64,000 nt of DNA, from contig MU271144.1 in NCBI GenBank assembly GCA_021432605.1, positions 2,290,606 to 2,354,605 on the forward strand, given 5' to 3'. This DNA is from Coniochaeta sp. PMI_546. Its lineage: Eukaryota; Ascomycota; Sordariomycetes; Coniochaetales; Coniochaetaceae. The position numbers and the translations under genes were made by a program. The notes under the pieces were generated by a model, which saw only the letters and a program-made list of their open reading frames with translations, ran no database searches and was not told the origin of the DNA. Positions 33,133 through 43,930 of the stretch are shown piece after piece. Each line of letters starts with the position of its first letter. Position 1 is the first letter of the stretch.

Positions 33133-34569
33133 TTATCCTGAGGAGCTATCATCGCAGCTGCAGTAGCTCGGAGCATCATCGAAGGTCTGGTCCAAGACGT
33201 GATGGCGGCGGTACGTGGAGGGCCTTCGAAAGAGAATGTCACCCGTCGTCGTTCGAACATGTTCCCACTTTCGCCCAAGAGAGGCATCGATGAGACCGGA
33301 GGTCACCTTCGTCCCATCAACATCAACAAGAAATAATGCAGATGGAGAGAGCGTCCGGCCCAAATAGGCCAAGGTCGGCGGAAGCTCTTGAAGCCACACT
33401 CTCATCTGGTCAGCAACCGTGCGAAGGCAATCTCCGGCATGGTTCTCCAGATCACCCGTAGGTTGCTCGGCGACAAAGTGCAGAGTTGTGAGATTCGGTA
33501 GAATGTCATCCCACAGGCGTCTGTCGATTGAGAACTCGGGCACAGTACCCGGACAATTAGAGAACTGCTTGTAAATGAACATAACGTGCCGAATTCTCTG
33601 CAGCTTTGACTGCGAAAAGCCGATTCTCACGGCCCTCTCGCTGGACCTCTTGCCTACGGCGACTCGGAAGACGTTCTCGCCGTATAGTACATCCAGTACC
33701 TCCTCTCTGATCTGTCGCGAGGCCAGGAGAAGACCACAAATGGTCGGAACCCAGTTCGGGCTAAGTGAAGTAATGTCTCTCCACTTGTCCATGGGGATAC
33801 CCTTGATATGGTCGAGAAGGCTGGAATCGGCTTCAGCCGAGGAGGTTCCATGGCTCTCGCTCTCGCTGTCGCTCTCGCTCCCACTCTCACTCTCACTCTC
33901 ACCCTCGCTGTCGCTCTTGCTGTCACTGTCACTGTCCGACACGCTCCCATGGTCGTAGTCGTATATGTCTGCCTCGCCATACGAGTCTCCCTCTTCGCTG
34001 CCATCCTCATCTTCAAAACCTAGGTAGTAGAAAAGTTGATCGGCAGCAGTACCGTAGAAGGCAATATTCTCGGACCTTTCGAACGGACTGGGACCGAAGA
34101 GGTGCATCGCTCCCCCAGAAGGAAATTCCTGGCTACTTCCAGAGTCCGAACCCCAATCAGTACTTCTGTCATCTTCAGATCCTTCACCAAGCGCTTCGTC
34201 GGTGTCCTCCTGGCTTTCCTCCGCACTAGAATCCTCTGCCTCGCTGTCCTCGGACACACTCTGGTCCCCTTCACTGGACGCATATGCGTACTCAGGCCCG
34301 CTCCACGCGCTGGAGGACTCATCTGAGGAGGCCTCGATCATGCCTCTGAAGTGAAGTGAATCAATCCAGTCCATGGCAGTCCAGTGGAGCAAGGCGTCGC
34401 GTGTACGTGGCTTGTTTCTGTAGTCGGCAAAGGTAGGTTTCTCTCGGACATCAAAGACGTACCCGTTCGGGACGCACAGGCGGTAGATCTCCATCCGGAT
34501 CTCGACTGGAAGATGGAAGAAACCAGTCGGCTTGTCCCTCTTTTTTGGAGTCACTCCCTTTGACTTCAT
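33133..34569 (-). CDS. F-box-like protein with long acidic Ser/Asp region
   Basis: Intronless frame of 478 aa. Residues 15-35 (GFFHLPVEIRMEIYRLC) match the F-box-like start common in Pezizomycotina proteins of unknown function. Residues about 80-240 are very acidic and low in complexity, including a run of alternating Ser with Asp or Glu. An ordered part resumes with GLLLASRQIREEVLDVLYGENVFRV, again the F-box-like family pattern, then HVMFIYKQF and a LRTVADQMRVWLQELP helix. The acidic insert splits the domain, which usually is continuous. The last residues are Cys/Ser/Asp-rich. No known function. Confidence 0.78.
   Translation of the reverse strand: MKSKGVTPKKRDKPTGFFHLPVEIRMEIYRLCVPNGYVFDVREKPTFADYRNKPRTRDALLHWTAMDWIDSLHFRGMIEASSDESSSAWSGPEYAYASSEGDQSVSEDSEAEDSSAEESQEDTDEALGEGSEDDRSTDWGSDSGSSQEFPSGGAMHLFGPSPFERSENIAFYGTAADQLFYYLGFEDEDGSEEGDSYGEADIYDYDHGSVSDSDSDSKSDSEGESESESGSESDSESESHGTSSAEADSSLLDHIKGIPMDKWRDITSLSPNWVPTICGLLLASRQIREEVLDVLYGENVFRVAVGKRSSERAVRIGFSQSKLQRIRHVMFIYKQFSNCPGTVPEFSIDRRLWDDILPNLTTLHFVAEQPTGDLENHAGDCLRTVADQMRVWLQELPPTLAYLGRTLSPSALFLVDVDGTKVTSGLIDASLGRKWEHVRTTTGDILFRRPSTYRRHHVLDQTFDDAPSYCSCDDSSSG
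33852..33940 (-). repeat. degenerate 6-bp repeat coding Ser-Asp/Glu
   Basis: A run of near-perfect ctctcg/ctcact/ctgtcg units that, read on the minus strand, codes alternating Ser with Asp or Glu within the F-box-like protein. Strand asymmetry is strong. Such runs change length readily between strains. Confidence 0.8.
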
Positions 34570-35073
34570 ATTGGCGAGGTGACTTTCGCAATGGAAGGAT
34601 ATTGATGATCAGGCTGCCTTGGTCGTCGATGATTTTGGAGGTTGGTAGGGACCGATTGAAAAATATACGACCCTGGTTGCTGAAGGAACCAGCAACTTGC
34701 GAGGCGGACTATTTTTCAGACAGTTAATTAGTATCAACTGGACTGAACTGACAGCTTTGATATGGAGTGAGTGTTCAACTACCCAAAGTGAAGTCTGATT
34801 GCAAATGAGAGATGAGTTGCGAGGTACGGAGGTTCAGGACACGAGGACGTTTAGATACTAGACAGATTGATGAAAGTATGGGTTGAATAAAGGAATGTTG
34901 ACCGATAGTTTTGTCGTGATAAAATATCAGGTATCATATAAACCAGACGAGACGCGTGTGCACGAGCTTCAGAAATACGCCATTACTGATGCAATCGATA
35001 AATTCACTATCGCCTTGCCAGTCACGGCTTTTTCATAACAATGCTCCCACAATATTCCCTTTCACCACCAACC
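34570..35073. other. gap, F-box-like promoter and glycosidase 3' end
   Basis: 504 bases between two genes on the same strand. Nothing specific recognised. Confidence 0.5.
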
Positions 35074-37602
35074 TCATTCCAAGCCTTCATCTCTCCTCAC
35101 AGCCAAGAAGGTTAAACTCCATAATTGGACCACATCACTCTCGGTCGTGCTCAGCTCTCCAAACGGCGTAACCTCGAACACACCCTCCCTAAACGTCCAA
35201 CTCCAGACCTCGCTGCTAAGGTATGCCTGGTTCGCCTCGATGGTATCCCAAAGCACATTGTACGCCCTAACTACCTTAGCCTTTAAAGCCTCGTCCCCGC
35301 ACCATCCCAGCTTCTCGTTCTGACACCGGCCGATCTGCCGCTCCAACCCCTTGGCCATCATGGAAAGCTGCCAGCTCCACACCACCGTGCCGTGGTAATC
35401 CGCCCTGGTCCAGTTGCGTGCGTAGACGGGATCGCCACCGTAGGCGGGGTTAGCCACCACCAGTCCGGCCTCTGTGCGAAGGCCGACTGGGAAGGGTGAC
35501 AGGATGTGATCTGCAGTCTGTGACAGGAAGCTAGACAGCTGCGAGTCCGAGGTAGAGTTGAGGAGGAAGAGGCGGAAGCAATCGTCCGTGTTCATCACCT
35601 TGACCTGGGACTGGTTGTTGTTCCCATCCAGGGCGATGGCATAGTATGATACGCTTGAGTTGATGGTGTCTGTGTGCGAGGGGAAGGGGAGGGAGTTGTT
35701 CGACACGTAGGAGTCGACGAGACCTCGCGCTTCGGTGGGTGGCACGGAGATCTCGAAGAAAGAGAGGGTTTGATCTTCCCATACCCGTGCGTACTGCGCG
35801 GCTGTCTCGTTCCAGTCGGCGTGCTCGGAGAAGAAGCCTGCTGATGATAGGGAAGCAATGGCGTTCAGGGCTGCTGGCACGAGGGCCGTGTTGACGTCGT
35901 AAGGTATGCGGCCGCCGCCGATGCCGAACTCGCTGTCGCGCCACTCGCCAACGACTTGCCCATCTTTGAGGTGGATCAGATTGGCCTTGGTCTGTCCGCC
36001 TGGGGCGGCGAATGGAGCCGAGGTATTCATTATCTTCTCTGCATTGACGAGGGCTAGTTGGCGGTAGGTTAGGCCTGCGTTGGCTGGATTGACGGTGGCT
36101 GTCTTTGAGAGGAAGTCGTCGGCGCGTGATCGACCGCTGGGGTTCTTGATCAGGTAGTCGGCCAGGACAATGGGGAGGTAGTAGTCTGTGTCGATCATCT
36201 TGTAGTCGTACTGCGGCGCCGTGGAGGTGATGTTGTTCTGGAGGTTGAGGTAGGTAGAGTAGTCCCCTATTGTCTCCTCGTGGGCGGCACTGCCGTCTGT
36301 TTTGTTGAGGCGCTCTAGTACAGCTCCTATGACGGCCTCTGTTGCGCTGCCTTCACCCGTGCTGAGAATAGGCTCGGTGAGAAGCAGGGAGATCATGGTG
36401 TCTCTGCCGAAATAGGTCAGGAACCGCCAGCCTCCTGCCAGAAGCTTGTCTGTGTAGGAGAGGAAAGATAGCGAGTCGACTTGAGTCAAGTTCTGCGCTT
36501 GAAGGGACCGGGCACTAGGATCGAGAATCTCCTGGTTGTCCAGCTGCTGGAGCTGAGGGTAGTTGTATGATGCAGTGAAAGTATAGGAGCCTGCCTCGAA
36601 ATCCACGGTTCGGTTGTTGATCTTCGGAGCGTTGCCTGAAACCGACGTGAAAGTCAATGTCGTCGTCGTTGTATTATCCAGCCACATTCTTGTCAGCTCG
36701 ACGGTGCCGTTGCCCTTGTCTGTGAATTTGACGGCTTGCTGGATACTAGGCTGCAGAAGACTCGGACCCTCCGTGAAGTCCCTGATTGTTCTGATACTAC
36801 CGAGGATGGCCAGGTTCAGTGTCGCTGTGGTGTTGAGGTCTATGGACCCCGTGACTCCAACTATGGGATTTCCAGAACCGGTGTTCTCGAAAACAGCGTC
36901 AAGCTGGTTACCTGTTGAGGATGAGTTGGTCAGGGAGATCGCAAGGGTTCCATTTTCGCCGCTTTTGGGCGAGAAAAAGACGACCACGCCGCTGTTGCCC
37001 GCCGGCCACGCTACCTGTGGCTTGTTAGCTTCGAGTCCGCGACTGTTTGAGGAATACACAATTTCAGGGGCATCACACCAAGAGTCTTGGCCCGATCCTG
37101 GTCAAGTTACTGCCAGGAAGTGGGCTGGTGACGACAACCTGAGCCGCCGAGTTGCAGTCGGAGAGGAAGTAGTCCTCGTACGGAGGATCACTCAAGTGAA
37201 ACCGTGTAGCAGCACACGATGTTGTTGCTGAAGGACCCGAGGCTGTTGCCGAGGCTGTACTGGTCACTGACTGTACGTGATTCTGGACCAGATGATTGTT
37301 GACACAGCTGACAGACGTTAGCAAAAAGCTCGTGGCATGTATGATCCCTTGGAGGCACGGTACACTTACGAGTACATCTCAGGGAGATAACAGTCTTCGT
37401 TGCATCGCAGAGTAGGCTCGCCGTTGAGAACAGGGCACAGAAATGTTCCATCATAGCAGGTATACTTGGACTTGGAGAAGAAGGCATTGCCACAAGCGAA
37501 AAGTTGTTCATCAGCCCGGCCGACGAATCTCGATGTCAAACCTGGTGTTATCAATGCTGCAAGGGCAGCTACCTGGAGCTGTAGCGATAGAAGCTTGACC
37601 AT
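35074..37602 (-). CDS. secreted CBM52 plus six-hairpin glycosidase
   Basis: Predicted secreted carbohydrate-active enzyme of 800 aa. Exons on the minus strand are 37602-37370, 37307-37079 and 37014-35074. Signal peptide about residues 1-24. Residues about 35-80 (FACGNAFFSKSKYTCYDG, FLCPVLNGEPTLRC, CYLPEMYSC) match CBM52, the module linked to beta-1,3-glucan and septum binding in fungi. A Ser/Thr-rich linker follows with DPPYEDYFLSDCNSAA. Exon 3 holds a (alpha/alpha)6 six-hairpin glycosidase region with GGWRFLTYFGRDTMISLLLT, a pattern shared with glycogen-debranching type enzymes, then GEWRDSEFGIGGGRIPYDVN and YHGTVVWSWQ. Many N-glycosylation sequons occur. Substrate is unknown; a cell-wall glucan is an inference from the CBM. 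Confidence 0.85.
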
Positions 37603-38431
37603 ATTGACATATCAGACCTAATTTGTTCCGAGCAGAGTCCGCCAGAGAGCCGTTATCCATCCCGTCATGCCGACGAGCAGCAGGAATGATATACCACGAC
37701 ATGACCGGAGGACCCGATAGAATGACTGAAATCAAGATCTTAATTCACCGACATGCGGCCTAGTACACGCCAATCTTCGACTGCTTTATTCGTAGAAGGC
37801 AGGTCTGGAGCTCTACTCCGCACCGATGTGCCCTCTTACGTCAGTGAAAAATGAGGGGAAGTTCTCGATGCGGCCGCTGATGTCGCCGAAGACGCAAATG
37901 AAACCGGCATCTCACCAGCACGTGTACGTAAAACTCTGGGGAAGGAGGTGTGGTAACCACCCTGTTGGGACAGTGATCTGCGTCCTGTGGCGGGGATATG
38001 CATCGGCCACACACCAAAGGTAAGGTAGTAAGTATCGTGTAGACTTTGAGCCAAGACTTAGCCTAGAATAATCATGACCATGTCTGACCCTAACCATCAT
38101 CCTCTTCCCTTTTTGGCAGTATGTATTCGTGATAGTCCTGGGCTATAGCCAACATCGACGACGAATTGCATTTGACCTGAAAAGTGCCCTCTTACCCCGA
38201 TCGCCAGGTTCACATAACCCCTTGGCGACAATCCACCATTATTTTCTTAGTCCTGGAGGTATTACAGGTCAACAAGGTGTTCGTAGATCCTGGACAGAAC
38301 AAAGTTCACACTTACCATGTCAGGCCAGAAAGCAATGCATGGGGCATCGCTCCCACAATGCGCGCCTTGACGCCAGGCTGTTGAGTACATCTGTCGAACA
38401 CGAGGACCAACTTGGCCAGCCATCCATTGAC
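37603..38431. other. intergenic stretch, nothing recognised
   Basis: About 830 bp, glycosidase promoter to the left and 3' end of the orphan gene to the right. Nothing specific seen. Confidence 0.5.
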
Positions 38432-39133
38432 TCACGTCTTACGCCGAGATCGGTGGTCAAACACTCTACGAGTGGGCGTTCTGTATGTAAGGATGCTCAG
38501 CGTCGCATTCCCCTTCAGCGACTCCTCCTGGACATCCCTCGGAATCTCCTTCCTCATCTTCCGTGGCTTGGGTTTGGTCTCAGGCAAGGGACAGCCGTCT
38601 GGCAGGATCTGAAGCATGTTCGGTCCGGCATAGAGTGGTATCTCCTCTGGGTAGTTCGGGAGCTTGTCGACCTCGTCGAGCCACTCCTTCAGATGCTTCT
38701 TCCTTTGGTTGCCGGTGCTCTTATCACCAAAGTCTGCCTGGCGGCCTTGCTGGTACGCGTTCCAAGCGGTGAGCCAGAAGTTGAGGCGTGTTCGTACAAT
38801 GAGGACCGTGTCGTAGTACGGAGGCAAGTCTTTTAGAGCGATGATGTGGTAGGCGCGCCAGCACACCTGTCGGACGTGGTCGACGGCCTTCTTGTCGATC
38901 TCGAAGCGGTCGATGAGCTGCTCAACCATGATTGTCGTGATGCCTTCGTCGGCCGGAGTGGATTTGGAATATTCGTCTCGCAGACCTTGGAGATGTTCCG
39001 ATATGCTTCTTGCGAGGGTGTTTGCCATGGACCACATGTGCGAGATGCCGCCTACCTCCGGAGCTGGGACCGGCCTATCGTCGTCCACGCCTGAAGGACG
39101 CGATATAGCTGGCGTCCATTGACTCTGTGACAT
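38432..39133 (-). CDS. hypothetical protein, no recognised family
   Basis: Intronless frame of 233 aa from the ATG at 39133; the frame extends six codons further only to a TTG. I recognise no domain. Residues about 40-150 look like a helical, ordered part (MANTLARSISEHLQGLRDEY, VEQLIDRFEIDKKAVDHV, LIVRTRLNFWLTAWNAYQQG). The final 80 residues are Lys/Pro/Arg-rich, with KPKPRKMRKEIPRD. No signal peptide or membrane helix is seen. Amino-acid composition is protein-like and no large gene lies opposite, so it is probably real; the end of the frame might be altered by an unseen intron. Confidence 0.55.
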   Translation of the reverse strand: MSQSQWTPAISRPSGVDDDRPVPAPEVGGISHMWSMANTLARSISEHLQGLRDEYSKSTPADEGITTIMVEQLIDRFEIDKKAVDHVRQVCWRAYHIIALKDLPPYYDTVLIVRTRLNFWLTAWNAYQQGRQADFGDKSTGNQRKKHLKEWLDEVDKLPNYPEEIPLYAGPNMLQILPDGCPLPETKPKPRKMRKEIPRDVQEESLKGNATLSILTYRTPTRRVFDHRSRRKT

Positions 39134-40439
39134 GGTGCTTGACGTGAACAAGGATTCCGGCCTGTGACTTCGAGCGAATTGTTCGTCGATATCCAGCTCT
39201 TTTCAGGTATCAGACTCTAATGCGATTGTGCGAAAAGTTCTTGGAAGTACGAGGGGCTGAGCCTGTCCACCTTCATCTGCTTCAGAGAGGTAAGTAGGGC
39301 AGTGAGGACGAGTGATAGCTTCCTCTTCCTCTTCTGTCTTAGGCACAACCTAAGTCCAGAGGATGCCTGGCCGTTTCAATAACCCATGTGGACTATGTGA
39401 TAGGAAGGATACTAGGTGTTTGGTGAAGAGCAAGTCACACAGGCAGGTGAAGTGCTGTGCGGTTCACAAAGTGATTTCTCCATACTGGCAGTCGCAAGGA
39501 AACGGCAATTCGCAGGTGACGACGCATCAATTCAGACGAAGCAGGTACGAGGACGTGTAGCATGAAGCATGGGTATCGCCTGACTTCGATCCGGAAGGTC
39601 TTACATATCAACTCGAGAGGGGCCATAGGGAGTGAATACAACCAAACTCGACACATCCATTGCATAATTCACCGGCTACCTTAGTTCAGGGTTCAGATGA
39701 CGATCTGGCCGAAGAAAGACGGGACAGAGGACTAACTCTGCCACCGTGAGCAGGAGAGAGGCTCGTAACATGGTCCCTAGATACTTTCAAATACGATTGC
39801 TGTGGCTCTCGTTACCTTCCAGTTGTAAGTTTGCTGATGTTGGAAACCGAGTCGGCGGAAGCGAACAACTTCGTCTGTCTTTGATGCCTCGTGCCTGTGA
39901 TGCTATAACGACCGATGATGACAGCTTCCCCAAGTTGGATTAAACATGCCGACCAAGCCTAGTTTAGTACCAGCGGGATAAAAGGGTGGGACAAGCGCGC
40001 CACAGGTTTGTGGTGTCACGTTCGGCTGGACATAGTCCGACCCGTCGAAGTGACGTAATGAAGAGTCTGAGCTTCATCTGATCCTGTCGGCTGCTGCATC
40101 CATACTTAGTCAAACAGTGACAACCTGTGTCTAAGCCGGAGACCTGCTGCGGAGAAGAACGAGCTTTGTGATATGCCGCACGGGATCTACGCTGTCGGAT
40201 GTGTGAGCTGCTTTGCGGTCCGCTTCGGTCCGGAGTCCGCAGCTCTGGACCTGGTGCATTCTGAGAGCTCCAGAATTTGACCGAGAATGGATGCGACACC
40301 AACTAACCCCGCCAGCATCCTCTGACATGTGGTGTAACCAGACAGTCGTTATGACCTCAGCCGTCTGCGCTTCTTAACCGTTCTCGCATAAGTTCTTTCC
40401 ACAGTATCTGACATCTCAAGTATCCAACATATCGCCAAA
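39134..40439. other. intergenic stretch, nothing recognised
   Basis: 1.3 kb between head-to-head genes. Only short open frames. The right end is the GAL7 leader. Confidence 0.5.
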
Positions 40440-41597
40440 ATGCCAGACAAGGTCCTAGACGACATCTCGCACAGGCGCTACAACCCCCTCACAGGCTCAT
40501 GGCTCCTCGTCTCCCCACACCGCACAAAGCGCCCCTGGCAAGGCGCCCAAGAAGCGCCCTCTAAGAACCAGCTGCCGGAATACGACCCAAAATGCTACCT
40601 CTGCCCGGGCAACGCGCGCGCCCAGGGAGACCGCAACCCACAGTACAAGAACACCTTCGCTTTCATCAATGACTACAGCGCTGTCAAGGAGGAGCAACAG
40701 GAGTACAAGCCCCCCGTGGTTGGCGATGATCTTGAGGCGCTCCTCCTCCAGGCCCAACCCGTCACGGGGCGGTGCTACGTGCTCACCTTCTCGCCCAAGC
40801 ACGACGTCACGCTGGCGGACATGACGGCCGCAGAGATCCTGCCGGTGGTGCGGACGTGGACGCGTATCTATGCTTCGCATCTGGCCAAGAATCACCCGTT
40901 ACACGCGCAGGCTGCTGCGTTTCTGGAGCAGAAGACGGAGGAGGACCAGACGCTTGACGCGCCGAAGGAGCAGCTGAGGTATATGCAGATCTTCGAGAAC
41001 AAGGGTGCCGCCATGGGCTGCTCGAATCCGCATCCCCACTGCCAGGTCTGGACGACGTCGACTATGCCTGAAGAACCCGGGAAGGAGGCCGTGCAGATGG
41101 CCAAGTACCGCGCTGCGCACGGGGGGAGGCACCTGCTGGGGGACTACGTGAAGCTGGAAATGGAGAAGGGCGAGCGGGTGGTGTGGCAGAACGACTCCTT
41201 CCTGGTTGTCTGTCCCTGGTGGGCGATCTGGCCATTCGAAGTGCTCGTGCTGCCGAAGCGGCACGTGCGGGCGCTGGTCGATCTCGATGAGAAGGAGAGG
41301 ACGGCGTTTGCGGAGGCTATTCAGGAGGTCACGAGACGGTACGATAATCTGTTTGAGACGAACTTTCCGTATAGCTCCGGTCTGCACCAGGCACCGCTGG
41401 ACTGCACCGAGGAGGAGGCGGAGGCGAGTTACTTCCACATGCACTTTTACCCGCCGCTGCTGAGGTCTGCGACGGTGAGGAAGTTCTTGGTGGGCTACGA
41501 GCTTATGGCTGAGCCGCAGAGGGATATAACGCCGGAGCAGGCAGCTGCAAAGTTGAGGGATTGTGGGGGAGAGCTGTACCGCAAGCTGTTGAAGTGA
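40440..41597 (+). CDS. GAL7: galactose-1-phosphate uridylyltransferase
   Basis: Leloir-pathway enzyme that exchanges UDP between UDP-glucose and galactose-1-phosphate in the cytosol. Intronless, 385 aa, the usual length. A zinc-binding CYLCPGN occurs near residue 58. The active-site motif HPHCQ lies at residues 198-202, with the middle His200 expected to carry the UMP. NPHPHCQVWTT, WWAIWPFEVLVLPKRHV and SGLHQAPLD, plus a late HMHFYPPLLRS metal-binding motif, are all typical. Other GAL genes are not nearby, which is usual in filamentous fungi. Tail to tail with ERG28 (249 bp). Confidence 0.96.
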   Translation: MPDKVLDDISHRRYNPLTGSWLLVSPHRTKRPWQGAQEAPSKNQLPEYDPKCYLCPGNARAQGDRNPQYKNTFAFINDYSAVKEEQQEYKPPVVGDDLEALLLQAQPVTGRCYVLTFSPKHDVTLADMTAAEILPVVRTWTRIYASHLAKNHPLHAQAAAFLEQKTEEDQTLDAPKEQLRYMQIFENKGAAMGCSNPHPHCQVWTTSTMPEEPGKEAVQMAKYRAAHGGRHLLGDYVKLEMEKGERVVWQNDSFLVVCPWWAIWPFEVLVLPKRHVRALVDLDEKERTAFAEAIQEVTRRYDNLFETNFPYSSGLHQAPLDCTEEEAEASYFHMHFYPPLLRSATVRKFLVGYELMAEPQRDITPEQAAAKLRDCGGELYRKLLK

Positions 41598-41846
41598 GAT
41601 CATTGCTGGCTGCAGGGCGGGGGAATGGATGACCTGTATGTGGGAGGTGCCTGTCTGGTGATGCGTGTCGGGCAAGCCTCTGACATGGGCAATTCGAATG
41701 TGAATAGGGGTAGGGTAGTATCGAACATAAAATGCAAGCATTAGCATTAATTCTAGCTAAATAGTTCGTGATATCCTTTTCGTGTGATATCTTTCTACAG
41801 CCTCTATAGTCGAGGCGTCGTCAAATCAATCCTAGTCGTTCCTCGC

Positions 41847-42432
41847 CTAGTTGACAACGTAGTGGTTATATTGCAAGACCATCCAGATGGTCCCAACATA
41901 CGAAGCAAGGAAAGGGAACATGTGCTCCCAGCCCAGCCGTACCGACTTGTAGACTAGCATCTCCGATGTGAAGTGCACAGCAGCAATGACATGTGTCCAG
42001 ATGCCGAGTTGGTATAGAAAGCGGTTCTCGAGTCCGTAGGTCGCGTAAAATCGAATGAGTCCCACGGCAAAGGTGTAGGTGCCGAAGAGGCGTGCGGCCA
42101 GCGGCGTCACTTGGTCGGACCCGGTCTTGCCTGGTTGGGCTGGAACGACCTTGTGGACGCTGTCGTCGGGGTTGGAGGAGGCTGAGGCTTTCGGAAGGTT
42201 ATTGTTGGGGACGAATTTGCCGTTGTAGATGCGTCGAGTGAAGTGAAGGGTCTTGTAGTTTTGCAACGCATTGCCCATAGCTACTACGGAGACCTGGACC
42301 AGATGTCAGTTTGCGATCCATGTGGCATGCTAGGTGGCGCTTGTCAATTGCTATAGGTGCACTTACGACGAAGAGATAGTATGGCAGATAGCCCTTCTCC
42401 GTTGACGGGAGAAACTGCATAATGCGGTCCAT
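41847..42432 (-). CDS. ERG28: ergosterol biosynthesis scaffold protein Erg28
   Basis: ER membrane protein that tethers the C-4 demethylation enzymes (Erg25, Erg26, Erg27) in ergosterol synthesis. Exons on the minus strand are 42432-42367 and 42293-41847, giving 170 aa. The intron falls in the first membrane helix, joining YLPYYLFV to VSVVAMGNALQNY. Later helices include GTYTFAVGLIRFYATY and the conserved YQLGIWTHVIAAVHF, then MFPFLASYVGTIWMVLQ. A loop of about 35 residues rich in Asn, Ser, Pro and Asp is longer than in yeast (148 aa). Divergent from a ketoacyl-CoA reductase, another ER lipid enzyme. Confidence 0.93.
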
Positions 42433-42852
42433 CGTGAGCGAATATAGCCAATTGGATGTCTAGAGATGAAAGGAGTGACTATGAGAAAGGTGATCTTATT
42501 AAAGGAGTGGAAGTTGGTCGTTTCGCTGCACCGTCCTCGATTGCGTTGCATAGATATAGTCGATGGTCAAGATCCCTGGTCTCAGCTGCCACCTTCGCCA
42601 ATCTCTTGTCCGAGGAAGATCCCGCCGGTGTCCTGTTGGCGACCCGCATTCTTACCATATCCCTAGGGGGCCTACGAGAATAAAGCATCTCATTGGACAG
42701 GGCGTTCCCGAGCGAAAAGCCAAAGCTTGGCGTCATCCTTGCATTTACTGAACTTACTGACTAAACAGCCCCAACATTTATTAAACTTGACCTTTTCCAA
42801 ACCTCCTGACGACTTCGACGGTGCTCACCTAGTCAAGGAAAGCACACCAAAA
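42433..42852. promoter_or_regulatory. shared divergent promoter, ERG28/KAR
   Basis: 420 bases between the two starts. I looked for a sterol regulatory element of the TCAC-type and did not find a clear one. Confidence 0.45.
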
Positions 42853-43930
42853 ATGGAGAAGTATCTCGCGATCGCGGCCGACCGTGGCTCGGCCTTTGTG
42901 GCCAACCCTAAAGTTCAATGGGCATTTGCTGGCATTGGAGCTCTGTATGTTTCCACCAAACTACTGAGCTTCGTGTGGCACCTCCTGAAGCTCTTCATCT
43001 TGGGCGGCACAAACGTAAGCCAAGCTCCGATTTCAGATAGTGCTGAGTTGAGACTAACCTGCGTGCTTTCGACAGCTCCGCAAATATGGCAACAAGGGCA
43101 CCTGGGCTGTCGTCACTGGTGCATCCGACGGCCTCGGCAAAGAATTCGCCCATCAGTTATGCGCTAAGGGTTTCAACCTCGTTCTCGTGTCGCGTACCGA
43201 ATCAAAGCTGAAGCCACTGGCAAGGGAACTGGAATTGAGATGGACAGGACATCAGAACAAGATCTTGGCCATGGACTTCTCCAAGGACGCGGACGAGGAC
43301 TACCAGCGGCTCGCAGAGCTTATCAAAGGTCTGGATATTGGTATCTTGGTCAACAACGTTGGTCAAAGTCACAGCATCCCGGTCTCCTTCCTCGACACAC
43401 CCGGTGACGAGCTCCAGAATATTGTGACGATCAACTGCTTGGCCACGCTCAAGGTCACCCAGGTTGTCGCTCCCCTCATCGTAGCCCGCAAGAAGCGCGG
43501 ACTCATCCTGACCATGGGTTCCTTCGCCGGCTGGATGCCGACCCCGTACTTGGCCACCTACAGCGGCAGCAAGGCCTTCCTGCAGCACTGGAGCAGCTCC
43601 TTGGCTGCTGAGCTTAAGCCCAAGAACGTCGATGTCGAACTCTGTCTCAGCTACCTGGTCACCACTGCCATGAGTAAGGTTCGCCGCACCAGCGTGCTGA
43701 TTCCGAATCCCAAGAAGTGGGTCCGCTCTGCCCTCGGCAATGTTGGTATTGGAGGACAGTATTACGCATACACGTATACTCCGTACTGGAGCCACTCCAT
43801 CTTGTCGTGGGTGGTCGAGAACACAATTGGCGCCGGTAGTTCATGGGGCATCTGGTACAATCTTGTCATGCACAAGGACATCCGCAAGCGCGCTCTCAGG
43901 AAGGCGGAGCGCGAAGCTAAAAAGGCATGA
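42853..43930 (+). CDS. IFA38: very-long-chain 3-oxoacyl-CoA reductase
   Basis: NADPH-dependent ER enzyme that reduces 3-ketoacyl-CoA in very-long-chain fatty acid elongation, needed for sphingolipids. Exons are 42853-43014 and 43076-43930, giving 338 aa (yeast Ifa38/Ybr159w 347). An N-terminal membrane helix ([20 protein letters not shown]) leads into the short-chain dehydrogenase fold: TGASDGLGK at 68-76 for cofactor binding, NNVGQSH, then [20 protein letters not shown] with catalytic Tyr216 and Lys220. The C-terminus is Lys/Arg-rich ([16 protein letters not shown]), like the basic ER-retention tails of the family. The intron lies between GGTN and LRKYGNKG. Confidence 0.95.
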
